Below, piece after piece: positions 1 through 6,846 of a stretch of 48,300 nt of DNA. Both the position numbers and the translations under genes were made by a program. This stretch comes from Phocaeicola plebeius. GTDB taxonomy: Bacteria > Bacteroidota > Bacteroidia > Bacteroidales > Bacteroidaceae. Numbering within the stretch: position 1 is the stretch's first letter; every line of letters begins with the position of its first letter. Where the stretch lies: positions 1-48,300 of the forward strand of contig JALEPZ010000058.1 of NCBI GenBank assembly GCA_022767125.1, written 5' to 3'. The notes below the pieces were generated by a model that did not search any database, was not told the DNA's origin, and worked only from the letters and a program-made list of their open reading frames with translations.

Positions 1-288
1 GTCACAACCTGTTCCGCAGCCGCCAAAAGTGCGATATGCTGCCTTTTTCATCTCCTCTTCCTGCACGCTGATCATTTGGTTGATGGGTGGCAGGTAGAGA
101 TAGACATCCTCCGCAGTCGAGGGCTTCTGCTCCTCCACCACATGTACATGCACCCCTTCGGGGATCTCCGCACCCTCCGCTTTCAGCACCTGCTCCGGGT
201 TGTTCAGCAATTCTGCCTTGAAGGCCTCATCACACCATGCTTTGGCTACTATCTTCGCCCAAAGCTTCTTGTTCTCTTCGATGTTCAT
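1..288 (-). CDS. NHLP-leader RiPP precursor peptide, copy A (partial, runs off left edge)
   Basis: Ninety-six codons are visible before the window ends; no stop is seen. Residues 1-68 form a nitrile-hydratase-alpha-like leader: MNIEENKKLWAKIVAKAW, then NNPEQVLKAEG, IPEGVHVHVVEE and YLYLPP. This pattern is that of the NHLP family of precursor peptides, whose leaders are bound by modifying enzymes and removed during export. The C-terminal part differs from the two neighbouring copies: EEEMKKAAYRTFGGCGTGCD and onward. The Gly-Gly at 89-90 followed by a Cys/Gly-rich stretch looks like a double-glycine cleavage site before the core. It is the third gene of the array, 55 bases after copy B. Leader identity is seen directly; the nature of the modification is unknown because no maturase is in the window. 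Confidence 0.82.
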   Translation of the reverse strand, partial: MNIEENKKLWAKIVAKAWCDEAFKAELLNNPEQVLKAEGAEIPEGVHVHVVEEQKPSTAEDVYLYLPPINQMISVQEEEMKKAAYRTFGGCGTGCD

Positions 289-343
289 ATGCGTGTAAAT
301 TAAAAGTTAATCAGAATTTCAATATCCATACCTTTTCGCTTCA

Positions 344-625
344 TCATTTGCTAAAGCAGCAGTAAGCCCCGAATGCCGCCTTTTTCTCATCCGCTTCATT
401 CAAGTTGATGGTCTCCTTGACGGGCGGTAAGTCGAGATAAATATCCTCCGCTGTCGAGGGCTTCTGCTCTTCCACCACATGTACATGCACGCCTTCGGGG
501 ATCTCCGCACCCTCCGCTTTCAGCACCTGCTCCGGGTTGTTCAGCAATTCTGCCTTGAAAGCCTCATCACACCATGCCTTGGCTACGATCTTCGCCCAAA
601 GCTTCTTGTTCTCTTCTATGTTCAT
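344..625 (-). CDS. NHLP-leader RiPP precursor peptide, copy B (intact)
   Basis: This is a complete 93-residue precursor. Its leader matches copy A residue for residue through position 61 (MNIEENKKLWAKIVAKAW to STAED) and then reads IYLDLPPVKETINLNEADE. It ends KKAA followed by a very short core, FGAYCCFSK, with two adjacent cysteines. No double glycine is present, so cleavage would have to occur after KKAA or elsewhere. The start codon overlaps the restored stop of copy C as ATGA, which suggests translational coupling. Cysteine-containing cores with a long helical leader fit lanthipeptide-, thioether- or oxidative-type RiPPs, but which one cannot be told without the enzymes. A free-standing nitrile hydratase subunit is excluded by length and by the missing metal-binding Cys cluster in the proper context. 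Confidence 0.85.
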   Translation of the reverse strand: MNIEENKKLWAKIVAKAWCDEAFKAELLNNPEQVLKAEGAEIPEGVHVHVVEEQKPSTAEDIYLDLPPVKETINLNEADEKKAAFGAYCCFSK

Positions 626-916
626 ATACTACTACAATGTCCGCCACCACAGTAACTACAAATTGCTGCCTTTTTCATCTCCACCTCGTCAAGTGTGATA
701 GTATGGTTTACAGGCGGTAAGTAGAGATAAATGTCCTCCGCTGTCGAGGGCTTCTGCTCTTCCACCACAATGTACACGCACCCCTTCGGGGATCTCCGCA
801 CCCTCCGCTTTCAGCACCTGCTCCGGGTTGTTCAACAACTCGGCCTTGTAGGCCTCGTCACACCAAGCCTTGGCTACTATCTTCGCCCACAGCTTCTTGT
901 TTTCTTCGATGTTCAT
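622..916 (-). pseudogene. NHLP-leader RiPP precursor peptide, copy C, with +1 frameshift
   Basis: The first 48 or so codons repeat the leader of copies A and B (one F-to-Y change in DEAYK and H-to-R in GVRVH). An extra A on the plus strand near 769-770 then shifts the frame. Read as written, the protein continues out of frame for 75 residues in total (stop at 689). Removing one base restores VVEEQKPSTAEDIYLYLPP, then TLDEVEMKKAA and a core ICSYCGGGHCSSI, 97 residues in all, with a stop overlapping the ATG of copy B. The core holds three cysteines and a GGG. It could be a real inactivation or a sequencing error. No homopolymer long enough for phase variation is present. It is the first precursor gene after the promoter. 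Confidence 0.78.
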
Positions 917-936
917 GATTAATGGATGTTAAAGGG

Positions 937-1086
937 TTAAATACCGATAGCAGACCCATGCAGGGCAAACTCTACCCGAAGGCGAGGGGTTATGAAGCCC
1001 CGGTCTTTTTGGATGAGGTCCGACCCTCCGCCGGTCAGTGCCGGAAAGTGTCCGGCATCGATATTTGTGTTTGACTTGTATTCCAT
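937..1086 (-). CDS. Possible 49-residue leader ORF at the head of the RiPP operon
   Basis: An uninterrupted ATG-to-TAA frame of 49 codons starts about 33 bases after the -7 box at 1119-1126 and ends 20 bases before the ATG of copy C. It begins MEYKSNTNIDAGHFPALTGG and contains a GGG followed by a charged C-terminal half. It has no recognisable family and no NHLP leader. Position and fit between promoter and first precursor make it worth recording, but a 150-base open frame in GC-rich DNA can arise by chance. The alternative is an untranslated leader. Low confidence. Confidence 0.25.
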   Translation of the reverse strand: MEYKSNTNIDAGHFPALTGGGSDLIQKDRGFITPRLRVEFALHGSAIGI

Positions 1087-1118
1087 GCTATCGGATTTGT
1101 GTATGGTTTATATGGCTA

Positions 1119-1126
1119 CAAAGATA
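1119..1126 (-). promoter_or_regulatory. Bacteroidota-type promoter -7 box of the RiPP array
   Basis: The minus strand reads TATCTTTG, a match to the TAnnTTTG box. Candidate -33 TTG motifs lie 17 and 23 bases upstream, neither at the usual 19-21, so strength is uncertain. Transcription would run left through the 49-codon frame and the three precursor genes. Confidence 0.5.
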
Positions 1127-1840
1127 ATAATTTTTCGAATAGGCAAGCACAAAACCACTTTTTTTGGGGGCTGAATGATTGAGACTATACTCACGGATTT
1201 GACTATACTGCAATGAAAGCATCGCAGGCATACGCATTGAGAGACGAACAGGAGAAATACCTCGGGCAGGAGAAGGGACCTGTCGGTGCAAACCGTCAGA
1301 GATGCCGGTAAGGATAGTACAAAAGGTCGCTAAACTAGGAAAAATGATGGTAACCCTATATACCCAACTATCGACGGTCTTATGGTTCACGTAGATGACA
1401 GGAGTGGTGAAATGACAGGGATAAGGAAGGCAGGAGTCTTCTTTCCTACGAAAAGCAAGAAGACCGACAGGCAGCAAACACACTTCCGGCAGAAGGCAGA
1501 AGAACTTTTGATAGAAGGCAGAAGAGTTTTTGGCAGCAAGCAGAACACCTTCAAGAGCCACTTCCGTGTCCCACATGCCTTGCTATCGGTGCACCAGAAA
1601 GCGGCTTCATCTTGCGGTACAAGGATAAGCATCGCCACCACCTCCGACAGCCGTCCGTAGCGTTGCCTGTCCGCCTGCCGTTCCTTTCTGCAGACTCGGG
1701 CAAACACTGGGGAATCAAGAGGGAATACATATTTTTACAGTACGAAATAACAAGACTACCTACGCGAATTATTCGAGCAAGGACGCACGAGCAACAAGAA
1801 GCACCGCTTTCAGCCGTTACGGGTGGAAGCCTACTGACAC
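1127..1840. other. Unassigned region between the RiPP array and the decayed carbohydrate locus
   Basis: About 710 bases hold no recognisable gene. Several open frames exist on both strands but none resembles a known family, and the overlapping frames look like chance. A 22-base unit beginning AGAAGGCAGAAGA is repeated in tandem at 1491-1512 and 1513-1534 with a few differences. In view of the gene scars to the right, this may be debris of deleted genes, but nothing in it can be named. Confidence 0.4.
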
Positions 1841-1884
1841 AAAAAAAGAGGGAAACGCCTCATACGTGCGCCCCTCCTTTTTTT
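1841..1884 (-). terminator. Rho-independent terminator-like hairpin
   Basis: A7-GAGGG at 1841-1852 pairs with CCCTC and a T7 run at 1872-1884, with an inner ACG/CGT pairing. On the minus strand the hairpin is followed by a T7 tract. It lies 80 bases after the last gene scar and would end the phosphatase transcription unit. The A and T runs on both sides would allow bidirectional use. Confidence 0.6.
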
Positions 1885-1963
1885 CGGTTCAGACCGAGAG
1901 ATAAACCCGCCGAACAATACAGATGTAGTCTGCATGACAAGCAAGACGACAGCTCACCAGCCG

Positions 1964-2048
1964 TTATTTCTTGCCCTCCGTCAGCTCGATGACATGTACA
2001 CCGTTCGGCAGGTTGTTGGAAGCCGATTCCTGCCATCAGTTTCTTCAT
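1964..2048 (-). pseudogene. Scar of a deleted gene: start and C-terminal tail only
   Basis: Twenty-seven bases after the phosphatase stop, an ATG opens MKKLMA. The reading then shifts frame and continues as ESASNNLPNGVHVIELTEGK, K, stop. The second part reads like the last strand of a secreted carbohydrate-active enzyme (a G-V-H-V-I-E-L type tail). A plausible explanation is a deletion that removed the whole body of a gene and joined its first few codons to its last 22. The original family cannot be told from this much sequence. Confidence 0.45.
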
Positions 2049-2075
2049 AAGTGATACGGTTATCCTGGTTGACGA

Positions 2076-2978
2076 TTACTTGAATACACTCATGAGCGGA
2101 CGGCCTGTCCACACCTGCGGCTGACGCAGCCGGAAGATGGCCGCCATCGTGGCCGCCACATCGTACTGGACGATACTCTCGGTCAGCTCCATTCCCTCGC
2201 GGATGCCCTTGCCGGCGATGATGAACGGGGTCTCTATCTCCTCGGGGTGCTTGCCGCCATGCCCTTTCTGGATACCGCCATGGTCGGAGGTGATGATGAA
2301 GATGGTTTCCTTCAGCATGCCGGCCTCCTCCACCGCCCGGACAATGCGGGCAATGTAGCCGTCGAGTTCCTTCAGCTTGGCATAATAGGCGGGGGTGTCG
2401 TGCCCTTCCTGATGGCCGACATGGTCGGGGTTGTCGAAGCAGACGGCCACCAGCTGCGGCTTCTTCGCCCGGATGTACTCTTCGGCCATTTCGCAAAGGG
2501 CCGTGGGGTACTTGTTGTAATCGGGAGCCACGGCATGGTAACTCGTCGAGAGCGTGTCCACCAAGTACTTGATGCCGTCCCACTCGCTCAGCACCCCGAT
2601 TTCGGCAGTGGGGCGCTCATCGCGCAGCAACTGGAAAATGGTGGGGAAGATGTTGTGCTTCAGCACCACACGCGAGGGCAGTTCCGGCGTGCGCGACCCC
2701 CATTCCGTATAGCCGTGGAGCTCCGGTCCCGCCCCCATGAACATGGAGGCCCAGTTGACCGCGCTCGATGAAGGAAGGACGGCCCGCTTCTGGAGCGTGT
2801 AGCATCCTTTCTGCATGAACGACTTGACCACCGGCATATCGGCACGTTCCACACTATAGGACCCCCATCCGTCGAGTCCGATATAGACCACATGAGCGGC
2901 ACGGGGTTTGGCTGCGAAGGCAGCCGAGGCAAGACTCCCTATCAGAAGTCCTACCAGCAACAATACATTCTTTCTCAT
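2076..2978 (-). CDS. Secreted alkaline phosphatase superfamily protein (type I phosphodiesterase/nucleotide pyrophosphatase-like)
   Basis: 300 residues. The N-terminus MRKNVLLLVGLLIGSLASAAFA is a cleavable signal peptide. The mature part has the two-metal hydrolase pattern of PF01663-type enzymes: VVYIGLDGWG near residue 32 (first metal Asp), SSSAVNWASMF (Ser/Thr nucleophile region, about 70-80), then a D-x-x-x-H in FDNPDHVGHQEGHD, TSDHGG near 235, and a His in GHGGKHPEE. It would hydrolyse a phosphomonoester or phosphodiester in the periplasm; the substrate is unknown. It looks complete, unlike its neighbours on both sides, which are gene scars. It is read from the promoter at 3241, after the truncated glycosidase piece. 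Confidence 0.8.
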   Translation of the reverse strand: MRKNVLLLVGLLIGSLASAAFAAKPRAAHVVYIGLDGWGSYSVERADMPVVKSFMQKGCYTLQKRAVLPSSSAVNWASMFMGAGPELHGYTEWGSRTPELPSRVVLKHNIFPTIFQLLRDERPTAEIGVLSEWDGIKYLVDTLSTSYHAVAPDYNKYPTALCEMAEEYIRAKKPQLVAVCFDNPDHVGHQEGHDTPAYYAKLKELDGYIARIVRAVEEAGMLKETIFIITSDHGGIQKGHGGKHPEEIETPFIIAGKGIREGMELTESIVQYDVAATMAAIFRLRQPQVWTGRPLMSVFK

Positions 2979-3017
2979 ATATTCTTATATTTATTCTGTT
3001 GATAATTTGTTGATAAT

Positions 3018-3224
3018 TTATAGACTCAGTTCCATTGTTTGTTGTAGTTCGCCGTTGCCCATATAGGCCGATTCGTACCACTGCTCGGGCAGTACGTTCC
3101 AGACCATGTCCTGCCGCCCCAGAAACGAGGGCCAGTCGATATCCGTCTTCACCCGTTGCGCCGCCAGCGCGGCCCAGGCAAAGGTCCAGGAAAGTATACA
3201 AATGAAAAGTGTCTTGTTCATCAC
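3018..3224 (-). pseudogene. Truncated N-terminus of a GH95-like glycoside hydrolase
   Basis: 68 codons: a signal peptide (MMNKTLFICILSWTFAWAAL) followed by IDWPSFLGRQDMVWNVLP and YESAYMGNGEL. These resemble the opening of large Bacteroides glycosidases of the GH95-like type, in which a flat GNG segment is followed by several hundred residues. Here the frame goes from GNGEL straight into QQTMELSL and a stop. Since QQTMELSL does not continue the family pattern, the gene body appears deleted, perhaps joining the start to the original tail. The stump keeps a good promoter (3241-3274) and so is probably transcribed with the phosphatase gene 40 bases downstream. Confidence 0.6.
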
Positions 3225-3240
3225 GGATGTTTTTTGCTTT

Positions 3241-3274
3241 CAAAGTTAGGGTATCTCACCCAAAAAAACAAAAA
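3241..3274 (-). promoter_or_regulatory. Promoter for the glycosidase stump and phosphatase
   Basis: The minus strand shows TAACTTTG (3241-3248) and a TTTTTG (3269-3274) separated by 20 bases, an excellent match to the TTTG-N20-TAnnTTTG Bacteroidota consensus. The -33 element lies inside the T tract of the terminator belonging to the SusD scar upstream. Confidence 0.75.
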
Positions 3275-3327
3275 GAGGATGCGTCAATAATGTACCGCCT
3301 TGCGGCTGCAGTGTATTGACACATCCT
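3261..3327 (-). terminator. Rho-independent terminator after the SusD scar
   Basis: AGGATGCGTCAATA (3276-3289) pairs with TATTGACACATCCT (3314-3327), 14 bases with one wobble, with a smaller inner GCC/GGC stem. On the minus strand it is followed by CTTTTTGTTTTTTT. It lies 30 bases past the SusD-scar stop codon, so the end of that gene is original. Confidence 0.8.
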
Positions 3328-3357
3328 CCAGGACTTTTATAACCTTATCTACCTATT

Positions 3358-3718
3358 TTAGTCTTTCCAGCCATCGGCCAGTGTCAAGTTTTCGTTCAAC
3401 TGGCGTTAGCTCCAAGGCGCAGGTCGTCCTGCCCCGTCACCTGTGTGAACGTATTGCTGTTCAGCAAAGTAGCTCCGGCACGGCCCAGCGCCTCGGCTTC
3501 CGAGCTTTGTCCTTCGTAACACTCAGAGGCTTCTACCGGCTCCAGATAGATGGGCACTCCCTTGTAGACGATGTTCAACTTGTAGTAGAAATAGGCACGG
3601 AGCACTTTCGCTTCGGCCATATAACGCGCCTTCTTGGTCGCGTCCATGCCTACTTCGGGCAGATGGACGATGGCGTCGATGAAATTATGCCCGAATCTTG
3701 CAGCGAATCCCGTTATTT
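3358..3718 (-). pseudogene. SusD/RagB remnant with internal deletion
   Basis: Reading on the minus strand from about 3718, one frame gives GHNFIDAIVHLPEVGMD, then ARYMAEAKVLRAYFYYKLN and VPIYLEPVEASECYEG. This is the conserved region of SusD lipoproteins around the first TPR helices. Coding then degenerates near QVTGQDDLRLGANAS. Another frame supplies NENLTLADGWKD and a stop at 3358-3360 directly before a strong terminator. So a middle segment and the C-terminal end survive. The signal peptide, the first 100 or so residues and most of the rest are gone. No SusC is found beside it. The upstream edge abuts the holB promoter. This is the relic of a lost polysaccharide utilisation locus. Confidence 0.75.
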
Positions 3719-3723
3719 TTTTC

Positions 3724-3731
3724 TACTTTTG
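3724..3731 (+). promoter_or_regulatory. Promoter -7 box for holB
   Basis: TACTTTTG matches the TAnnTTTG box and sits about 38 bases before the holB ATG. A TTG lies 23 bases upstream (3698-3700), slightly far. The upstream part falls within the SusD remnant. Confidence 0.55.
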
Positions 3732-3769
3732 CACGACAGGTGAAACCCATCAAGAACTGATAGCGCCAC

Positions 3770-4903
3770 ATGACTGCATTCTTCAACGACGTAGTGGGCC
3801 AGCTCCATGCCCGACGGCAACTGCTGGCTATGGCAGCCTCCGGACGTATGCCTCACGCCCTGCTCCTGAGCGGGCAGAAGGGGAACGGAAAGATGCCGCT
3901 GGCCCTTGCCATGGCCCGCTATCTCTGCTGCAGCAACCCCCAGGCTGAAGATGCCTGCGGCGCGTGCCCGGCCTGCAAGGCATTCAACCGGCTGATGCAC
4001 CCCGACATCCATTTTGCCTTTCCGATTGTCAAGCTGAAACCGGGCAAGGAAGTGGTATGCAACGACTATATCGACGACTGGCGGCAGTTGCTCCTGAAGA
4101 CCGGGGGCTACATTGACCTGCCTTCCTGGCTCGACACCATGAACGCCCAGAACAAGCAAGCGCAGATCTTCACGAAGGAAACGGACGAAATCCAACGGAA
4201 GCTGGCCTTCAAGCCCAGCATGGGAAACCGGAAGGTCATGATTATCTGGCTGCCCGAAAAGATGAATGCCGAGGCGGCCAACAAGCTGCTGAAACTGCTG
4301 GAGGAACCTCCCTTGGGGACGGTCTTCCTGCTGGTCAGTGAAGAACCGGAAGCCGTATTGGGCACCATCCGCAGCCGTACGCAGACGGTCATCGTGCCTC
4401 CGCTGACCACCGAGGACATCAGCGCCACCTTGCAGCAACGCTACCTGCTGCCTCCTGCCGATGCCCGGCAACTGGCCGTCCGTGCCCATGGCGACCTGCT
4501 GCTGGCCTTGCAGGAGCTGAAGAAAGGCGATGAGAACACGTTGTTCTTTACACTGTTCGTCAACATGATGCGTCTGTCGTATGGCCGGAGGCTGAAAGAG
4601 ATGAAGGAATGGTCGGAACAAGTGGCCGCCCTGGGAAGAGAAAAGCAGAAAAGTTTTCTGGAATACTGCCAGCGCATGACGCGCGAGAGTTTTGTCCACA
4701 ACTTCCGCCTGCCGGAACTGAATGCCATGAACCAGCAGGAGGAACAGTTCACCGACCGCTTCGCCCCGTTTGTGAACACCCGCAACGTGATGGGCATCAT
4801 GGCGGAACTGGAACGGGCACAGCAACACATCGAACAGAATGTCAACCCCAAGATGGTATTGTTCGACCTGGCCCTGCAAATGATTGTATTACTGAAACAA
4901 TAA
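3770..4903 (+). CDS. holB: DNA polymerase III delta' subunit
   Basis: 377 residues. It is part of the clamp-loader complex that places the sliding clamp on primed DNA. The N-terminal AAA+ domain starts FFNDVVGQ and has a P-loop-like GQKGNGKM at 35-42. A zinc module follows, with cysteines at 53/54, 63, 66 and 69 (C-x8-C-x2-C-x2-C), typical of delta' and gamma/tau subunits. NKLLKLLEEPP and IRSRTQ mark the sensor and SRC-like regions. The C-terminal third is helical, as expected for the collar domain. It is followed after 9 bases by the PSP1 protein gene, and an operon holB-ricT-gldH is likely. Delta' is preferred over gamma/tau because of length and the lack of a long C-terminal extension. Confidence 0.9.
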   Translation: MTAFFNDVVGQLHARRQLLAMAASGRMPHALLLSGQKGNGKMPLALAMARYLCCSNPQAEDACGACPACKAFNRLMHPDIHFAFPIVKLKPGKEVVCNDYIDDWRQLLLKTGGYIDLPSWLDTMNAQNKQAQIFTKETDEIQRKLAFKPSMGNRKVMIIWLPEKMNAEAANKLLKLLEEPPLGTVFLLVSEEPEAVLGTIRSRTQTVIVPPLTTEDISATLQQRYLLPPADARQLAVRAHGDLLLALQELKKGDENTLFFTLFVNMMRLSYGRRLKEMKEWSEQVAALGREKQKSFLEYCQRMTRESFVHNFRLPELNAMNQQEEQFTDRFAPFVNTRNVMGIMAELERAQQHIEQNVNPKMVLFDLALQMIVLLKQ

Positions 4904-4912
4904 CCACGATAT

Positions 4913-6346
4913 ATGAGCAAATTCTTACTGAAGAACGGCAGCGGCTCGCTGTGCTGCAGGGGCTGTGGCCGTCAAGACAACAAACTGAACACGTACGACT
5001 GGCTCGCCGATGTGCCCGACAATGCGAATGACGAGGACATGGTGGAGGTGCAGTTCAAGAATACGCGCAAAGGATATTACAAGAACAGCAACCACCTGCC
5101 GTTAGTGAAGGGAGATGTGGTGGCTGTGGAGGCCAGTCCCGGACACGACATCGGTACGGTGACGCTGACGGGCCGGCTCGTTCCCCTGCAGATGCGCAAG
5201 GCCAACCTGAAGCCGGATGCCGAAATCAAGCGGGTGTACCGTAAGGTGAAACAGGTGGACATGGACAAGTACCACGAGGCCAAGGCCCGCGAGCACGATA
5301 CGATGATACGGTCGCGGCAGATTGCGGCCAGTCTGGGACTGCAGATGAAAATCGGCGACGTGGAATACCAGGGGGACGGCAACAAGGCCATCTTCTACTA
5401 CATTGCCGACGAGCGGGTAGACTTCCGCCAGCTCATCAAGGTGCTGGCCGAAGCGTTCCGGGTGCGGATCGAGATGAAGCAGATCGGTGCGCGGCAGGAA
5501 GCCGGTCGCATCGGCGGCATCGGTCCCTGCGGACGGGAACTGTGCTGCGCCACGTGGATGACCAACTTTGTCTCTGTCTCCACCAGTGCCGCCCGCTTCC
5601 AGGACATTTCGCTGAACCCGCAGAAACTGGCCGGACAGTGTGCCAAGCTGAAATGCTGCCTCAACTATGAGGTGGATGCCTATGTGGAATGCCAGAAGCG
5701 GTTGCCCAGCAAGGAAATCACGCTGGAGACCCTCGACAATACCTTCTACTACTTCAAGGCCGACATCCTGAAAGGAACCATCACCTACTCTACGGACAAG
5801 AACTTCCTGGCCAACGAAACGACCATTTCGGCCCGCCGTGCCTTCGAGGTCATCAACATGAACCGCAAAGGCGAAAAGCCCGAGTGTCTGCAGGAGGACG
5901 GCAGTCATCCGCACGAAGAGCAGCCGAAGGACCTGGTGGAACAGGAAAGCCTGACCCGCTTCGACAAGAGCAAGAGCCGCAACAAGAAGAAAAAGAAGGG
6001 CGGCAACGGCAAGGAAGCGGCCGACAAGAAACCACAGCAGGGAGGAAAGGCACCTCAGCAGGCCAGCGGCAAGACCGTACAGCCGCAGGGAGGAAAGGCC
6101 GCACAGCCACAAGGAGGAAAGGGGACGGAAACGCCCCGCAAGAAGGACGGTGACCGCCAGCGTCTGCCCAAAGAGGGCAAGGAGAATCCGAAAGACAACA
6201 ACAAAGAGAACGGAAAGGAAGGAGGACAGCCGAAACAACGGCCGGCCAACCGGCCTCCACGCCCGAACCGGCCGGCACAACCGGCCAAGGAAGGGAACAA
6301 GGAAGGAAACAAGCCTGCCGCTCCCCAACCGGAAGGCAACGCATGA
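4913..6346 (+). CDS. PSP1-domain (RicT/YaaT-like) protein with a long basic low-complexity tail
   Basis: 477 residues. The first 290 or so are the PSP1 family core: KGDVVAVEASPGHDIGTVTL, DERVDFRQLIKVLAEAFRVR, and the cysteine signature GIGPCGRELCCATW followed by GQCAKLKCCLNYE. In Bacillus the homologue RicT belongs to an Fe-S-containing complex acting on RNA processing and phosphorelay; a role here is inferred. From about residue 340 the protein turns into Lys, Gly, Gln, Pro and Asn repeats (QGGKA-type motifs, KKKKKGG, RPANRPPRPNRP), probably disordered and nucleic-acid binding. It has an extra N-terminal Cys cluster, LCCRGCGR. It overlaps gldH by four bases (ATGA). Confidence 0.85.
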   Translation: MSKFLLKNGSGSLCCRGCGRQDNKLNTYDWLADVPDNANDEDMVEVQFKNTRKGYYKNSNHLPLVKGDVVAVEASPGHDIGTVTLTGRLVPLQMRKANLKPDAEIKRVYRKVKQVDMDKYHEAKAREHDTMIRSRQIAASLGLQMKIGDVEYQGDGNKAIFYYIADERVDFRQLIKVLAEAFRVRIEMKQIGARQEAGRIGGIGPCGRELCCATWMTNFVSVSTSAARFQDISLNPQKLAGQCAKLKCCLNYEVDAYVECQKRLPSKEITLETLDNTFYYFKADILKGTITYSTDKNFLANETTISARRAFEVINMNRKGEKPECLQEDGSHPHEEQPKDLVEQESLTRFDKSKSRNKKKKKGGNGKEAADKKPQQGGKAPQQASGKTVQPQGGKAAQPQGGKGTETPRKKDGDRQRLPKEGKENPKDNNKENGKEGGQPKQRPANRPPRPNRPAQPAKEGNKEGNKPAAPQPEGNA

Positions 6347-6846
6347 AACGGGTGATCACTATCTGCTGTCTGGTAGCCGGACTGTGTACGGCTTGCCAGA
6401 CAGATACACTTTACCACCAGTACCGGTCAACGGGACCCTACGGATGGGACAGCAGCGACACGTTGGAGTTCCGCCTGCCATCGGCGTTGTGCAAGAACCG
6501 TTACCGGCTGGATATCGGCATACGGCATACGGAGTGTTATCCCTACCGCGACCTATGGATCAGCATCCTGCATCCTGACCGCCCCCAAGCGGTGGACACC
6601 ATACACATCTGGCTGGCCGATTCGGCCGGCCACTGGCAGGGGCATGGCCTGTCGGGAAGTAGCTGCCAGTATGTATCGGGCGAGCATTCGCTCGTGCTGG
6701 CCGCCAACGACTCCGTTCTCCGCATCGTCCACCTGATGAGCCGGAAGCACTTGCCCGGACTCACGGATGTAGGACTTCGCCTGTCAGCTTTCCCGTCCCG
6801 CGTCGATTCGCAAAAAGACAAACAACAGGATGGTGAAACCCCATAG
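6343..6846 (+). CDS. gldH: Gliding-motility-type lipoprotein GldH
   Basis: 167 residues. A lipoprotein signal ends LVAGLCTAC with Cys18 as the lipidated residue. The mature region has the GldH pattern (YHQYRST, GWDSSDTLEF, YPYRDLWISI, DTIHIWLAD). GldH is a cell-envelope lipoprotein needed for gliding in Flavobacterium. It is retained in non-gliding Bacteroidales, where its role is unclear. It starts inside the stop codon of the PSP1 gene. Its last 63 bases overlap the 3' end of rodA on the opposite strand, so the two coding ends are mutually antisense. Confidence 0.85.
   Translation: MKRVITICCLVAGLCTACQTDTLYHQYRSTGPYGWDSSDTLEFRLPSALCKNRYRLDIGIRHTECYPYRDLWISILHPDRPQAVDTIHIWLADSAGHWQGHGLSGSSCQYVSGEHSLVLAANDSVLRIVHLMSRKHLPGLTDVGLRLSAFPSRVDSQKDKQQDGETP

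Noticed and set aside
1..916. Genuine nitrile hydratase alpha subunits
   Set aside because: The proteins are under 100 residues, end in unrelated short cores and occur in tandem; only the leader-type similarity is present.
622..916. Programmed ribosomal frameshift in precursor copy C
   Set aside because: No slippery heptamer or long homopolymer is present at the shift point, and copies A and B are read without any shift.
1088..1707. Long open frames on both strands between the RiPP array and the phosphatase
   Set aside because: They overlap each other in several frames, have no recognisable domain, and one runs across the RiPP promoter.
2137..2805. Additional plus-strand and minus-strand frames across the phosphatase gene
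   Set aside because: They are shadows of the phosphatase coding frame, with its signal peptide and motif order.
3713..4879. 388-codon minus-strand frame opposite holB
   Set aside because: It is the antisense of holB, which has clear P-loop and zinc motifs; the antisense protein is rich in His and Gln, as expected for a reverse frame.
5102..6328. 408-codon minus-strand frame opposite the PSP1 gene
   Set aside because: Antisense of a Lys/Gly/Gln-rich gene gives artificial Leu/Phe/Arg-rich frames; no domain or promoter.
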